From positions 2,625,501 to 2,689,500 of the forward strand of contig NZ_CP157794.1 of the NCBI RefSeq assembly GCF_040111675.1: a stretch of DNA of 64,000 bases, read 5' to 3'. A program made the translations under genes and the position numbers. The DNA comes from Salinarimonas sp. (GTDB taxonomy: Bacteria > Pseudomonadota > Alphaproteobacteria > Rhizobiales > Beijerinckiaceae). Of this stretch, positions 27,194-37,803 are shown in pieces. The first letter of the stretch is position 1. Each line of letters starts with the position of its first letter. The notes under the pieces were generated by a model. That model was not told the origin of the DNA and searched no databases. It saw nothing but the letters and a program-made list of their open reading frames with translations.

Positions 27194-28707
27194 AACGCAT
27201 CCTCATCGCCGGCGCGCTCGCCGCGGCGACGCTCGGCCTCGCCGCAGGCGGAGCCAGCGCCCAGACCACGCTTCGCATCGGCCTCGCCGAAGATCCCGAC
27301 GTGCTCGACCCCTCGCTGGGGCGCACCTATGTCGGGCGCATCGTCTTCGCCTCGCTCTGCGACAAGCTCTTCGACGTCGACGCCGACCTCAACATCGTGC
27401 CGCAGCTCGCGCTCTCGCACGAGGTCTCGGAGGACGGCAAGGCGCTGACGATCACGCTGCGCGACGGCGTCCTCTTCCACGACGGCACGCCGATGGACGC
27501 CGCGGCGGTGAAGTACTCGCTCGACCGTCATCGCACGATGGACGGCTCCTTCCGCCGCGGCGAGCTCTCGATCGTCGAGAGCGTCGACGTCGTCGACCCG
27601 CTCACCGTGCGGCTCAACCTGAAGAGCCCCTTCGCGCCGCTGCTCGCCACGCTCACCGACCGCTCGGGCATGATCGTCTCGCCGACGGCGGCCGAGGCTG
27701 CGGGCGACCAGTTCGGCAACAACCCCGTCTGCGCCGGGCCTTTCCAGTTCGTCGAGCGCGTGCAGCAGGATCGCATCGTCGCGGAGAAGTTCGCGGATTA
27801 CTGGAACGCGGACGAAGTCTTCATCGACCGGATCGAGTACCGCCCGATCCCGGATTCGACGGTGCGCCTCGCCAACCTCCAGTCCGGCCAGCTCGACCTG
27901 ATCGAGCGCGCGCTCGCCACCGACATCCCGACCATCCGCGCCGACGAGGACCTCGAGCTCGAGGTCGTCACCGAGCTCGGCTACCAGGGCATGACGATCA
28001 ACGTCGCCAACGGCGAGGGCGCCAAGGGTCCGCTCGCCGAGAGCGCGCTCGTGCGCCAGGCGCTCGACCTCGCCATCGACCGCGAGGCCCTGAACCAGGT
28101 GGTGTTCAACGGCGAGTTCTTCCCGGGCAACCAGTGGGTCAACCCGCAGAACCAGTGGTACCAGGACGCCTACCCGGCGCCGGCCCGCGACGTGGAGAAG
28201 GCCAAGGCGCTCATCGCCGAGGCGGGCGTCGCGACGCCGATCGTCGTCGACTACATGGTGCCGAACAACCCGGAGGTCCGCCAGGTCGCGGAGGTGATCC
28301 AGGCCATGGCGGCGGAGGCCGGGTTCGACATGCAGATCCGCGTCGTCGAGTTCGCGACCGGCCTGCAGGAGGCCGAGGCCGGCCGCTTCGGCGCCTTCAT
28401 GCTGGCCTGGTCCGGCCGGCCGGATCCGGACGGCAACATCTACTCCTTCGCCCATTCCACGGGCCCGCTGAACTACGGCAAGTACGCCAGCGAGACCGTC
28501 GACGCCGCGCTGACGGAGGCCCGCACGGCCACCACCTTCGACGCTCGCAAGGCGGCCTACGAGACGGTGGCGGACCTGTGGCTCACGGAGGGCTCGGTGC
28601 TCTACCTCTACCACCGCGCCATGCTGATCGCCCACACGGACGATCTCGAAGGCTACGTGCAGCTCCCCGACGGCCTGGTTCGCGTCGTCGGCGTGAAGCT
28701 GAACTGA
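27190..28707 (+). CDS. ABC transporter substrate-binding protein (SBP family 5)
   Basis: A 505-residue periplasmic binding protein of the peptide/nickel (family 5) type. The Sec signal peptide is MKRILIAGALAAATLGLAAG with cleavage near ASA-Q. The family signature is KALTITLRDGVLFHDGTPMDA, followed by FKxxEY-type lobes. Its position behind both ATPases and before the permeases is unusual, since Dpp operons normally start with this gene. A strong GC hairpin follows, probably to preserve this part of the mRNA. Ligand: a dipeptide or acylated amino acid by context. Confidence 0.94.
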   Translation: MKRILIAGALAAATLGLAAGGASAQTTLRIGLAEDPDVLDPSLGRTYVGRIVFASLCDKLFDVDADLNIVPQLALSHEVSEDGKALTITLRDGVLFHDGTPMDAAAVKYSLDRHRTMDGSFRRGELSIVESVDVVDPLTVRLNLKSPFAPLLATLTDRSGMIVSPTAAEAAGDQFGNNPVCAGPFQFVERVQQDRIVAEKFADYWNADEVFIDRIEYRPIPDSTVRLANLQSGQLDLIERALATDIPTIRADEDLELEVVTELGYQGMTINVANGEGAKGPLAESALVRQALDLAIDREALNQVVFNGEFFPGNQWVNPQNQWYQDAYPAPARDVEKAKALIAEAGVATPIVVDYMVPNNPEVRQVAEVIQAMAAEAGFDMQIRVVEFATGLQEAEAGRFGAFMLAWSGRPDPDGNIYSFAHSTGPLNYGKYASETVDAALTEARTATTFDARKAAYETVADLWLTEGSVLYLYHRAMLIAHTDDLEGYVQLPDGLVRVVGVKLN

Positions 28708-28720
28708 TCGGCCGCGCTCA

Positions 28721-28751
28721 CGCCCGCCCGTGCGGCCCGCGCGGGCGGGCG
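28721..28751 (+). promoter_or_regulatory. Intercistronic hairpin after the binding-protein gene
   Basis: CGCCCGCCCG pairs with CGGGCGGGCG (10 bp) across an 11-base loop, 13 bp after the binding-protein stop. Without a T run it should act as an mRNA-stabilising or partial attenuating hairpin before the permease genes. Confidence 0.65.
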
Positions 28752-28776
28752 CTCCCTCCTCCTCGAGAGAACGCCC

Positions 28777-29718
28777 GTGCTCACCCTCATCGGCAAACGG
28801 CTGGCGCAGCTCGTCCCGACCCTGTTCTTCGTGTCGGTGCTGATCTTCTCGCTGCAGCATCTCCTGCCCGGCGACCCGGCGCTGGTGATGGCGGGCGAGG
28901 AGCGCGATCCCGTCGTGATCGAGCAGATCCGCAAGCAATACGGCCTCGATCAGCCGATTCCGGTCCAGTACGCGATGTGGATCGGCAACGTCTTCACGGG
29001 CGATCTCGGGGAATCGATGCGGCTCAAGGTGCCCGTCTCCGACCTGATCGTGCAGAAGCTGCCGGTGACGCTGCAGCTCGCGATCATGGCGATGCTGATC
29101 GCGCTCGTTCTGGGCGTGACCACCGGCGTGCTGTCGGCGGTCAAGAAGGATTCCGCCTGGGACTACGTCATCAACGTCGTCGGCCTCGCCGGCATCTCGA
29201 CGCCGAACTTCTGGCTCGGCATCATGCTGATCCTGTTCTTCGCCGTGCATCTCGGCTGGCTCCCGGCGTCGGGCTACGTCAGCCCGTTCGAGGACTGGCG
29301 GCAATCGCTCGCCACCACGATCATGCCGGCCTTCGTGCTCGGCACCGCCATTGCGGGCGTGATCATGCGCCATACGCGCTCGGCGATGCTCCAGGCGCTC
29401 GCCTCCGACTACGTCCGCACCGCCCGCGCCAAGGGGCTCTCCGAGCGCGTCGTCGTCTGGAAGCACGCCATGCGCAACGCGCTCACCCCGGTGATCACGC
29501 TCGGCGCGCTCGAGTTCGGCACGCTCCTCTCCGGCGCGGTGCTCACCGAGCAGATCTTCTCGATCCCCGGCTTCGGCAAGCTGATCGTCGACGCCGTGTT
29601 CAACCGCGACTACGCGGTGGTGCAGGGCGTCGTGCTCGTCACGGCGACGACCTACATCGTGCTGAACCTGCTCGCCGATCTCGGCTACATTCTCGCCAAT
29701 CCGAGGCTGCGCGCATGA
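28777..29718 (+). CDS. Dipeptide-type ABC transporter permease, DppB-like
   Basis: A 313-residue inner-membrane permease with six helices. The N-terminal LIGKRLAQLVPTLFFVSVLIF is typical of DppB/OppB, and the EAA loop ASDYVRTARAKGLSERVVVWKHAMRNAL (residues ~208-235, in two parts) contacts the ATPases. The start is GTG at 28777. Its stop TGA is embedded in ATGAG at 29715-29719. In the ancestral operon this was probably also the start codon of the next permease; the IS110 element now splits that overlap. Confidence 0.94.
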   Translation: MLTLIGKRLAQLVPTLFFVSVLIFSLQHLLPGDPALVMAGEERDPVVIEQIRKQYGLDQPIPVQYAMWIGNVFTGDLGESMRLKVPVSDLIVQKLPVTLQLAIMAMLIALVLGVTTGVLSAVKKDSAWDYVINVVGLAGISTPNFWLGIMLILFFAVHLGWLPASGYVSPFEDWRQSLATTIMPAFVLGTAIAGVIMRHTRSAMLQALASDYVRTARAKGLSERVVVWKHAMRNALTPVITLGALEFGTLLSGAVLTEQIFSIPGFGKLIVDAVFNRDYAVVQGVVLVTATTYIVLNLLADLGYILANPRLRA

Positions 29719-29744
29719 GACACCCCGTGTCCACCTCTGTTTTT

Positions 29745-30950
29745 CTACGCGGCGCATTTTTGCGCGGCGAGATGGCGTGCGGGTTCGTATTCGGCTCGAT
29801 CTCGCCAGGCATGCCAGAAGATGCGGATCCAGGCGCGTGCCAGGATACGGACGGCGTGGGGGTGACTGCATCCGCGCTGCCTGGCCCGCATGTAGACGTC
29901 GGCGGCCCAGGGGGAGGCATGGCGGGAGTTGTCGGCGAAGCAGGTGAGGGCGGCGCGCAGACGGTGATTGCAGGCCCATCGGAAGACGACGCCCCTGCTT
30001 TTTCCGGAGGCGTGGGTGACGGGGCAGACGCCGGCCTCCGCGGCGAGCTGGTCTGCGGTCTGGAAGCGCGCGCGGTCGTCGCCGATCTCGGCGAGGATCT
30101 GGGCGGCGTTGATGCGGCCGGCGCGCGGGAAGGACATGACGATGCGGCCGTCGGGCAGCTCGGCGACGTCGTGCTCGATGCGGGCGGTGAGGTCGCGGAT
30201 CGCGGCGACGATGCGCTCGAGGGCGACGACGAGGGCGCGCACGATCTCGCCCTTGGCCTCGCTCTCGTCCCGGCCGGCGAGGCCGATCGGCGCGGCGCGC
30301 AGGCGGGCGAGGAGCTCGGCGGCGCTGCGGCGGCCGCTGTAGCGGGCCTGGGCCATGAAGGCGGCCATGCGCTTCTCGCCGAGTCGTGCGGCGCTCTCGG
30401 GCGTGGGGTAGCGGGCGAGGAAGGCGAGGGCGACGGGGCTGTCGACGTCGGCGAAGATCGCGGCGGCGCCCGGCCAGAAGCTTTCGAGCAGGCTGCGCAG
30501 CTGGTTTGCGAGGCCGACGCGCGTGGCGACGAGGTCGTCGCGCCCGCGCACGAGGGCGCGCAGCGCCTTGACCGCGTCGGAGGCCTGGCGCAGCGGGGCG
30601 AAGCGATGCCCGTCGGTGCGCAGGATGTCGGCGAGCATGTAGGCGTCACCCGTATCGGACTTGCCGCCGGCGGCGCGATAGCGCGGACGGCAGGCCTTCA
30701 CGACGTTCGGGTGGATCGGCACGACCGGATGGCCGGCGGCGACGAGCGTGTCGACGACGAGGCCGGACGGGCGCTCGATCGCCACCGGCATCTCGCCGAC
30801 GGGCGCGATGCGCGCGAGCGCGGCCACGAGCTTGGCGAGGCCGGCGGCGGTGTGCGGGACGTCGAGGCGTGCGCGGACCGCACCCGTCTCGTCGAGGACG
30901 CAGGCCGCATGGCCCGCGCCGCCCCAGTCGAAACCAACAGTGAAAGGCAT
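29745..30950 (-). CDS. IS110-family transposase (second element)
   Basis: A 401-residue DEDD recombinase. The RuvC-like N-terminal domain carries D8 in VGFDWGG, E59 in VAIERPSG and D99/D102 in KSDTGDAYMLADIL. The C-terminal Transposase_20 domain follows, with FPRAGRINAAQILAEIGDD and GVCPVTHASGKSRGV. A serine is present where the first IS in this window has lost it, so this copy looks intact. GGGAGA lies upstream of the ATG. The gene opposes the interrupted operon, so operon read-through crosses it in antisense. Confidence 0.95.
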   Translation of the reverse strand: MPFTVGFDWGGAGHAACVLDETGAVRARLDVPHTAAGLAKLVAALARIAPVGEMPVAIERPSGLVVDTLVAAGHPVVPIHPNVVKACRPRYRAAGGKSDTGDAYMLADILRTDGHRFAPLRQASDAVKALRALVRGRDDLVATRVGLANQLRSLLESFWPGAAAIFADVDSPVALAFLARYPTPESAARLGEKRMAAFMAQARYSGRRSAAELLARLRAAPIGLAGRDESEAKGEIVRALVVALERIVAAIRDLTARIEHDVAELPDGRIVMSFPRAGRINAAQILAEIGDDRARFQTADQLAAEAGVCPVTHASGKSRGVVFRWACNHRLRAALTCFADNSRHASPWAADVYMRARQRGCSHPHAVRILARAWIRIFWHAWRDRAEYEPARHLAAQKCAA

Positions 30951-31204
30951 AGGCGACGTCTCCCGGTTCGGTGTACCCTCACCCGAGCCGGGAGGTCGTG
31001 CGGATCGCTCATTGGAAGGCGCTCCGGCTGGCAGGCTCAGGCGCTACACCCCGTGGTCCGTCCGGTCCTCCCGGCACCTGCCGCGCGGCGGGTCTCATAC
31101 GGGCCCTCGAAGGGCAAGCGACGCCGGCCGTCGCGGCAGGCGCTCGGGCTGGCGAATACTACGCCGCTCCGCGGCTCCGCATCCGCCAGCCCGAAGGTGC
31201 ACCA
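30951..31204 (-). ncRNA. Candidate bridge-RNA region of the IS110 left end
   Basis: This is 254 bp of non-coding DNA between the IS edge and the transposase start. It contains two segments carrying the CTCAT core. GTCTCAT (31092-31098) is the reverse complement of ATGAGAC across the left junction. TCGCTCATTGG (31005-31015) is the reverse complement of CCAATGAGCGA across the right junction (31202-31212). In IS110 elements the left end is transcribed into a structured RNA whose loops pair with donor and target. The placement and the matches fit that role, but RNA ends and folds were not computed. Confidence 0.6.
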
Positions 31205-32098
31205 ATGAGCGACGGGACCGCCCCCCTCCCCGCCGCCGCCCCCGAGGAGGCCTTCGCGATCGAGAGCCCCGGCCGGCGCGCCTGGGGGCGCCTGCGCCGC
31301 CGGCCGGCGGCGATGGCGGCGCTCGCGATCATCGTCGTCATCGTCGCGGCCGCGCTCCTCGCCCCCTGGATCGCGCCCTACGACCCCACGGCGCAGAGCT
31401 GGACCGCCGTGCGCGAGGCGCCTTCCGCCGCGCATTGGTTCGGCACCGACGAGGTGGGCCGCGACATCCTCTCCCGCGTGATCTGGGGCGCGCGCGCCTC
31501 GCTCGCCGCCGGCGTGATCTCCGTGCTGATCGCCATGGCGGCGGGCGTGCCGCTCGGGCTGCTCGCCGGCTATGTCGGCGGCTGGACCGACGCCGTGCTC
31601 GGGCGCGTCACCGACGCGATGCTGGCGATCCCGTTCCTGATCCTCGCCATCGCGCTCGCGGCCTTCCTCGGCCCGAACCTGACGAACGCCATGATCGCCA
31701 TCGGCGTCACCGCGACGCCGATCTTCATCCGCCTCACCCGCGGCCAGGTGCTCGCGGCGCGGGCGGAGGACTACGTCGAGGCGGCGCGCGCGGTGGGGAA
31801 CCCGCATTGGCGCATCGCGCTGCGGCACGTGCTGCCCAACGTGATGCCGCCGATCCTGGTCCAGGCCACGCTCACCATCGCCACCGCCGTCATCGCCGAG
31901 GCGAGCCTCTCGTTCCTGGGGCTCGGCCAGCAGCCGCCGATGCCGTCCTGGGGCTCGATGCTGAATTCCGCCCAGCGCTTCCTCTCGCAGGCGCCGTGGA
32001 TGGCGGTGTTCCCGGGCGTAGCGATCTTCGTCACGGTGCTCGCCTTCAACGTGCTCGGCGACGGCCTGCGCGACGCGCTCGACCCGCGGGCCAAGTAG
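31205..32098 (+). CDS. Dipeptide-type ABC transporter permease, DppC-like
   Basis: A 297-residue second permease. The N-terminal RRRPAAMAALAIIVVIVAAA helix, the periplasmic HWFGTDEVGRDILSRVIWGAR signature and the EAA loop EDYVEAARAVGNPHWRIALRHVLPN (in two parts) identify the DppC/OppC type. The ATG at 31205 lies immediately beside the IS110 right end, and the coding region is complete. The ribosome site once supplied by the upstream permease gene has been replaced by IS sequence, where AAGGTG sits six bases before the ATG. Expression is probably reduced, or depends on read-through. Confidence 0.94.
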   Translation: MSDGTAPLPAAAPEEAFAIESPGRRAWGRLRRRPAAMAALAIIVVIVAAALLAPWIAPYDPTAQSWTAVREAPSAAHWFGTDEVGRDILSRVIWGARASLAAGVISVLIAMAAGVPLGLLAGYVGGWTDAVLGRVTDAMLAIPFLILAIALAAFLGPNLTNAMIAIGVTATPIFIRLTRGQVLAARAEDYVEAARAVGNPHWRIALRHVLPNVMPPILVQATLTIATAVIAEASLSFLGLGQQPPMPSWGSMLNSAQRFLSQAPWMAVFPGVAIFVTVLAFNVLGDGLRDALDPRAK

Positions 32099-32162
32099 CG
32101 CTCGGGTCGAGTAGGCGCTCGGGTCGAGTAGGCGCTCGGGCCGAGTCGGCGCTCGGGCTCAG
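32096..32162 (+). repeat. Four imperfect 16-17 bp tandem repeats
   Basis: The unit TAGGCGCTCGGGTCGAG is repeated four times with small changes, starting at the DppC stop codon and ending in the glpR stop codon on the other strand. It fills the whole gap between the convergent genes. Confidence 0.85.
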
Positions 32163-32941
32163 CCCGCCTTGCGCACCGCCTCCTCGGGCATGACGATCTG
32201 GGTGCCCCATTCGCGGCAGAGCTTGCGCACCGCCTCGGGGGGCGGCCGGTCGGTGTAGAACACGTCGACGTCCTCGAGCGAGGCGATGCGCACGGGGGCG
32301 CTGCGCTCGAACTTCGAATGGTCGGCCACGAGATAGGCGCGCCGCGCCTGGCGCAGGATCGCCTGCGAGACCCGCACCTCCCGGAAGTCGAAGTCGAGCA
32401 GGTCTCCGTCGAGATCGAGGGCGGAGGCGCCGATCACGGCGAAGTCCACCTTGAAATGCTTGACGATCTCGAGCGTCACGTCGCCGACGAGCCCGCCGTC
32501 GGGGCGGCGCATCACGCCCCCGGCGACCACCACCTCGCAGCTCTCGTTGGCGGAGAGGATGTTGGCGACGTTGATGTTGTTGGTGACCACCATGAGATTG
32601 CGGTGGTTCATCAGCGCGCGCGCCACCGCCTCCGTCGTGGTGCCGATGTTGAGGAACAAGGACGCATCGTCCGGGATGGCGCGGGCGCAGGCGCGGGCGA
32701 TCGCGTCCTTCTCCTCCGCCATCAGGCCGCGGCGGTCCTCGTAGCCGATGTTCGCCACCCCCGAGCGCAGGATGGCGCCGCCGTAGACGCGCGTCAGCTT
32801 GCCGGCTTCGCACAGCTCCGTGAGGTCGCGGCGGATGGTCTGAACGGTGACGTCGAAATGCGCCGCGAGATCCTCCACCACGACCTTGCCGTGCTGCTTG
32901 GCGAGGTCCAGGATCTCTCGCTGGCGGAAGTTCTGAGCCAT
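32159..32941 (-). CDS. glpR: DeoR-family repressor of glycerol metabolism
   Basis: A 260-residue DeoR-type repressor. The N-terminal helix-turn-helix is VEDLAAHFDVTVQTIRRDL, followed by the typical DeoR LxRVYGGA (LTRVYGGAIL). The C-terminal DeoRC domain has the phospho-sugar loop LNIGTTTEAVA, TNNINVA, VVAGGVMR and ADHSKF. It is divergent from glpD across 251 bp, matching the usual glpR position. It should release its operators on binding glycerol-3-phosphate. Confidence 0.93.
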   Translation of the reverse strand: MAQNFRQREILDLAKQHGKVVVEDLAAHFDVTVQTIRRDLTELCEAGKLTRVYGGAILRSGVANIGYEDRRGLMAEEKDAIARACARAIPDDASLFLNIGTTTEAVARALMNHRNLMVVTNNINVANILSANESCEVVVAGGVMRRPDGGLVGDVTLEIVKHFKVDFAVIGASALDLDGDLLDFDFREVRVSQAILRQARRAYLVADHSKFERSAPVRIASLEDVDVFYTDRPPPEAVRKLCREWGTQIVMPEEAVRKAG

Positions 32942-33077
32942 CCCACGCGCTCCGTCACGCTGCCGGTCCGCGCGGACCCTGGCAGCACGCGCCGCGAAAG
33001 GCAACGCGCACGCCGCGAACGGATGCGAAAACCGGGTGGCCGGGCACGCGCCGGCGGATCCGCGCACCGCCTCTCGT

Positions 33078-33165
33078 TTCGCGCACAAACGCGCGCGAAC
33101 AGGCTCCCTACGAAAAAAAACGAAAATCATCCTTGACTCAACGAAGGGGAAGCGCGACCCTTCGT
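33078..33165. promoter_or_regulatory. glpR-glpD divergent control region with DeoR-type sites
   Basis: Three candidate sites lie here. TTCGCGC-N8-GCGCGAA (33078-33099) is a perfect dyad with the TTCG...CGAA ends of GlpR operators. A direct pair, ACGAAAA and ACGAAAAT, lies around 33110-33127. ACGAAGGG-N9-CCCTTCGT (33141-33165) is a perfect 8-bp dyad in the glpD leader. TTGACT at 33133 could be a -35 element. Operator assignment is by position and pattern only. Confidence 0.55.
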
Positions 33166-33192
33166 GAAAACCAGCAACAGGGATGGAACGTC

Positions 33193-34725
33193 GTGTCGGA
33201 GGCTGCCGAAGGCCGCGAGGTCTTCGATCTCTTCATCATCGGTGGAGGCGTGAACGGCTGCGGCATCGCCCGCGATGCGGCCGGCCGCGGCCTCTCCGTC
33301 GCGCTCGCCGAGATGAGCGATCTCGGGTCGGCGACGTCGTCGGCCTCGACCAAGCTGTTCCATGGCGGGCTGCGCTACCTCGAGTACTACGAGTTCCGCC
33401 TCGTGCGGGAATCGCTGGTCGAGCGCGAGACGCTGCTCACCGCGATGCCGCACATCTCCTGGCCGATGCGCTTCGTGCTGCCGCATCACCGCGGCCTGCG
33501 CCCCGCCTGGCTGCTGCGGCTCGGCTTGTTCATCTACGACCATCTCGGCGGGCGCAAGATCCTGCCCGCCACCCGCACGCTCGACCTGAAGCGCGACCCC
33601 GCCGGCGCGCCGCTGAAGGACGCGTTCGCGAAGGGATTCGAGTATTCGGATTGCTGGGTCGAGGATTCGCGCCTCGTCGTGCTCAACGCCCGCGATGCGG
33701 AGGCGCGCGGGGCGCGCATCCTGCCCCGCGCCAAGGTCGTCTCGGCCCGCCGCGAGGGCGATCTCTGGGCGGTGGATCTCGCCCACGCGGACGGGCGCCG
33801 CGAGACGGCGCGCGCCCGCGCCCTCGTCAATGCCGGCGGCCCCTGGGTCGCGGACGTGATCTCGGGCGTGCTGCGCATCAACTCGTCCGAGAAGGTGCGC
33901 CTCGTGCGCGGCAGCCACATCGTCACGAAGCGGCTGTTCGAGCACGACCGCTGCTACATCTTCCAGGGCGGCGACGGGCGCATCGTCTTCGCCATTCCCT
34001 ACGAGACCGACTTCACCCTCATCGGCACGACGGACCGGGACCACGAGGGCGGGCCGGAGCAGGCGCACGCCACAGAGGCCGAGATCGACTATCTCTGCTC
34101 CTTCGTCTCGGAATACCTGAAGTCGCCGATCACGCGAGACGACGTCGTCTGGACCTATTCCGGCGTGCGCCCGCTCTACGACGACGGCGCGAAGTCCGCG
34201 ACCGCCGCCACGCGCGACTACGTGCTCTCCCTCGACGAGAGCGGCCCGCCGCTGCTCAACGTCTTCGGCGGCAAGATCACGACCTATCGGCGCCTCGCCG
34301 AATCCGCGATGCGCAAGCTCGAGCGCTTCTTCCCGAGCGCGGCCGGGCCCTGGACCGCCGGCGTGCCGCTGCCCGGCGGCGACTTCCCGGTGGACGCCGT
34401 GGATCGGCTCGTCGCGGATCTCGCGCGCGACTACCCGTTCCTGACGCCGTTCTGGGCGCGGCGGCTGGTGCGGGCCTACGGCACGCAGGCGCGCGACGTG
34501 CTGGGCGACGCGAAGCGGGCGGAGGATCTCGGCCGCGCCTTCGGCGCGACGCTGACCGAGCGCGAGATCGTCTGGCTGATGGACAACGAGTACGCGACCC
34601 GCGCCGAGGACGTGATCTGGCGGCGCTCGAAGCTCGGCCTGCGCCTGTCTCGCGAGGAGGCGGACGCGCTCGACGCCTTCATGCGCGAGCGCGGCGCGGC
34701 GGCGCGCAGCGTGGCGGCTGAGTGA
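33193..34725 (+). CDS. glpD: Glycerol-3-phosphate dehydrogenase, FAD-dependent
   Basis: A 510-residue membrane-associated flavoenzyme that oxidises glycerol-3-phosphate to dihydroxyacetone phosphate and feeds electrons to quinone. The FAD site is LFIIGGGVNGCGIARDA, followed by SSASTKLFHGGLRYLEYYEF. The C-terminal region contains LLNVFGGKITTYRRLAE and DAO_C-type helices. The GTG at 33193 follows AGGGATGG and begins directly before the flavin domain; a TTG at 33133 is less likely. It is the first gene of a seven-gene operon with the glycerol importer. Confidence 0.96.
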   Translation: MSEAAEGREVFDLFIIGGGVNGCGIARDAAGRGLSVALAEMSDLGSATSSASTKLFHGGLRYLEYYEFRLVRESLVERETLLTAMPHISWPMRFVLPHHRGLRPAWLLRLGLFIYDHLGGRKILPATRTLDLKRDPAGAPLKDAFAKGFEYSDCWVEDSRLVVLNARDAEARGARILPRAKVVSARREGDLWAVDLAHADGRRETARARALVNAGGPWVADVISGVLRINSSEKVRLVRGSHIVTKRLFEHDRCYIFQGGDGRIVFAIPYETDFTLIGTTDRDHEGGPEQAHATEAEIDYLCSFVSEYLKSPITRDDVVWTYSGVRPLYDDGAKSATAATRDYVLSLDESGPPLLNVFGGKITTYRRLAESAMRKLERFFPSAAGPWTAGVPLPGGDFPVDAVDRLVADLARDYPFLTPFWARRLVRAYGTQARDVLGDAKRAEDLGRAFGATLTEREIVWLMDNEYATRAEDVIWRRSKLGLRLSREEADALDAFMRERGAAARSVAAE

Positions 34726-34736
34726 CGGAGGCGGCG

Positions 34737-35825
34737 ATGGCGCTCGTTCTGGAAAACGTGTCCAAGGTCGTCGACGGACGCACCCACATCTACCCGACCA
34801 CGCTGACCCTCGAGAAGGGCACGATGAACGTGCTGCTCGGGCCGACGCTCGCGGGCAAGACCTCGCTGATGCGCCTGATGGCGGGCCTCGACAAGCCGGC
34901 CACGGGCCGCGTGCTCTGGGACGGCGCGGACGTGACCGAACGGCGCGTGCAGGATCGCAACGTCGCCATGGTCTACCAGCAGTTCGTGAACTACCCCACC
35001 CTGTCGGTGTGGGAGAACATCGCCTCGCCGCTGAAGGTCGCCGGCCGCCCGCGGGCGGAGATCGACGTCGCCGTGAAGAAGACGGCGGCGTTGATGAAGC
35101 TCGACGGGCTCCTCGACCGCAAGCCGCTCGAGCTCTCCGGCGGCCAGCAGCAGCGCTGCGCGCTCGCGCGGGCGCTGGTGAAGGGCGCGGGGCTCGTGCT
35201 GCTCGACGAGCCGCTCGCCAACCTCGACTACAAGCTGCGCGAGGAACTGCGCGCGGAGATCCCGCGCATCTTCGAGGAATCGGGCGCGATCTTCGTCTAC
35301 GCGACGACGGAGCCCGAGGAGGCGCTGCTGCTCGGCGGCAATACGGCGACGCTCTGGGAGGGCCGCGTCACCCAGTTCGGCAAGACGCCGGAGGTCTATC
35401 GCCGGCCGGCGGACGCGGTGACGGCGCGGGTCTTCTCGGATCCGCCGATGAACTTCCTCAAGATCGCCAAGGCCGGCGACAAGCTGCTCTTCGGCGAGGG
35501 CCAGAGCGTCCCGGCGCTGGGCGCCCTCTCCGGTCTGCGCGACGGGCGCTATCTCGCCGGCTTTCGGCCGAACCATCTCGAGCTCGAGCCGCCGCATTCC
35601 GGCTGCCTCTCCTTCCCGGCCATCCTGTCCGAGACCGAGATCACCGGCTCGGAGACCTTCGTCCACATCGATCACGGCGGGGATCGCTGGGTGGGGCTCG
35701 TCCACGGCGTGCGGGCCCTCGATCACGGACGCGCGCTCACGGTCTACGTCGACCCCGCCCACGTCTACGTCTTCGAGGAGAACGGCGCGCTCGCCGCGCC
35801 CGCCTCCTACGCGCTAGCGGCCTGA
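34737..35825 (+). CDS. glpS: Glycerol ABC transporter ATPase GlpS
   Basis: A 362-residue ATPase of the GlpSTPQV glycerol importer. Walker A GPTLAGKT is at 35-42, the signature LSGGQ at 133-137 and Walker B LVLLDEP at 153-159. The H-loop histidine is replaced by threonine (VYATTEP, T191), so its own nucleotide site should be impaired. The C-terminal MalK-like regulatory domain (FRPNHLELEPP) is present. The ATG at 34737 after GGAGGCGGCG is better than the GTG at 34722, which overlaps the glpD stop. Confidence 0.93.
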   Translation: MALVLENVSKVVDGRTHIYPTTLTLEKGTMNVLLGPTLAGKTSLMRLMAGLDKPATGRVLWDGADVTERRVQDRNVAMVYQQFVNYPTLSVWENIASPLKVAGRPRAEIDVAVKKTAALMKLDGLLDRKPLELSGGQQQRCALARALVKGAGLVLLDEPLANLDYKLREELRAEIPRIFEESGAIFVYATTEPEEALLLGGNTATLWEGRVTQFGKTPEVYRRPADAVTARVFSDPPMNFLKIAKAGDKLLFGEGQSVPALGALSGLRDGRYLAGFRPNHLELEPPHSGCLSFPAILSETEITGSETFVHIDHGGDRWVGLVHGVRALDHGRALTVYVDPAHVYVFEENGALAAPASYALAA

Positions 35826-35836
35826 GGAGGCGCAAG

Positions 35837-37802
<1,966 letters not shown>

Positions 37803-37803
<1 letters not shown>

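Larger units (their letters stand above)
29720..31204 (-). mobile_element. Complete IS110-family insertion sequence (second element)
   Basis: This element of about 1485 bp is inserted inside the transporter operon. It is flanked by the direct repeat ATGAG (29715-29719 and 31205-31209). It has no terminal inverted repeats. The transposase lies on the minus strand, with only 25 bp behind its stop and 254 bp before its start. That layout is typical of the IS110 subgroup whose left end encodes a bridge RNA. The ends are inferred from the disrupted operon: removing the insert restores an ATGA overlap between permease genes like those at 25062, 26048 and 27190. Confidence 0.85.

Noticed and set aside
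26803..29979. Minus-strand open frame of more than 1000 codons across the ABC operon
   Set aside because: It spans several real genes and an IS border, has low-complexity composition and is explained by GC-driven absence of stops.
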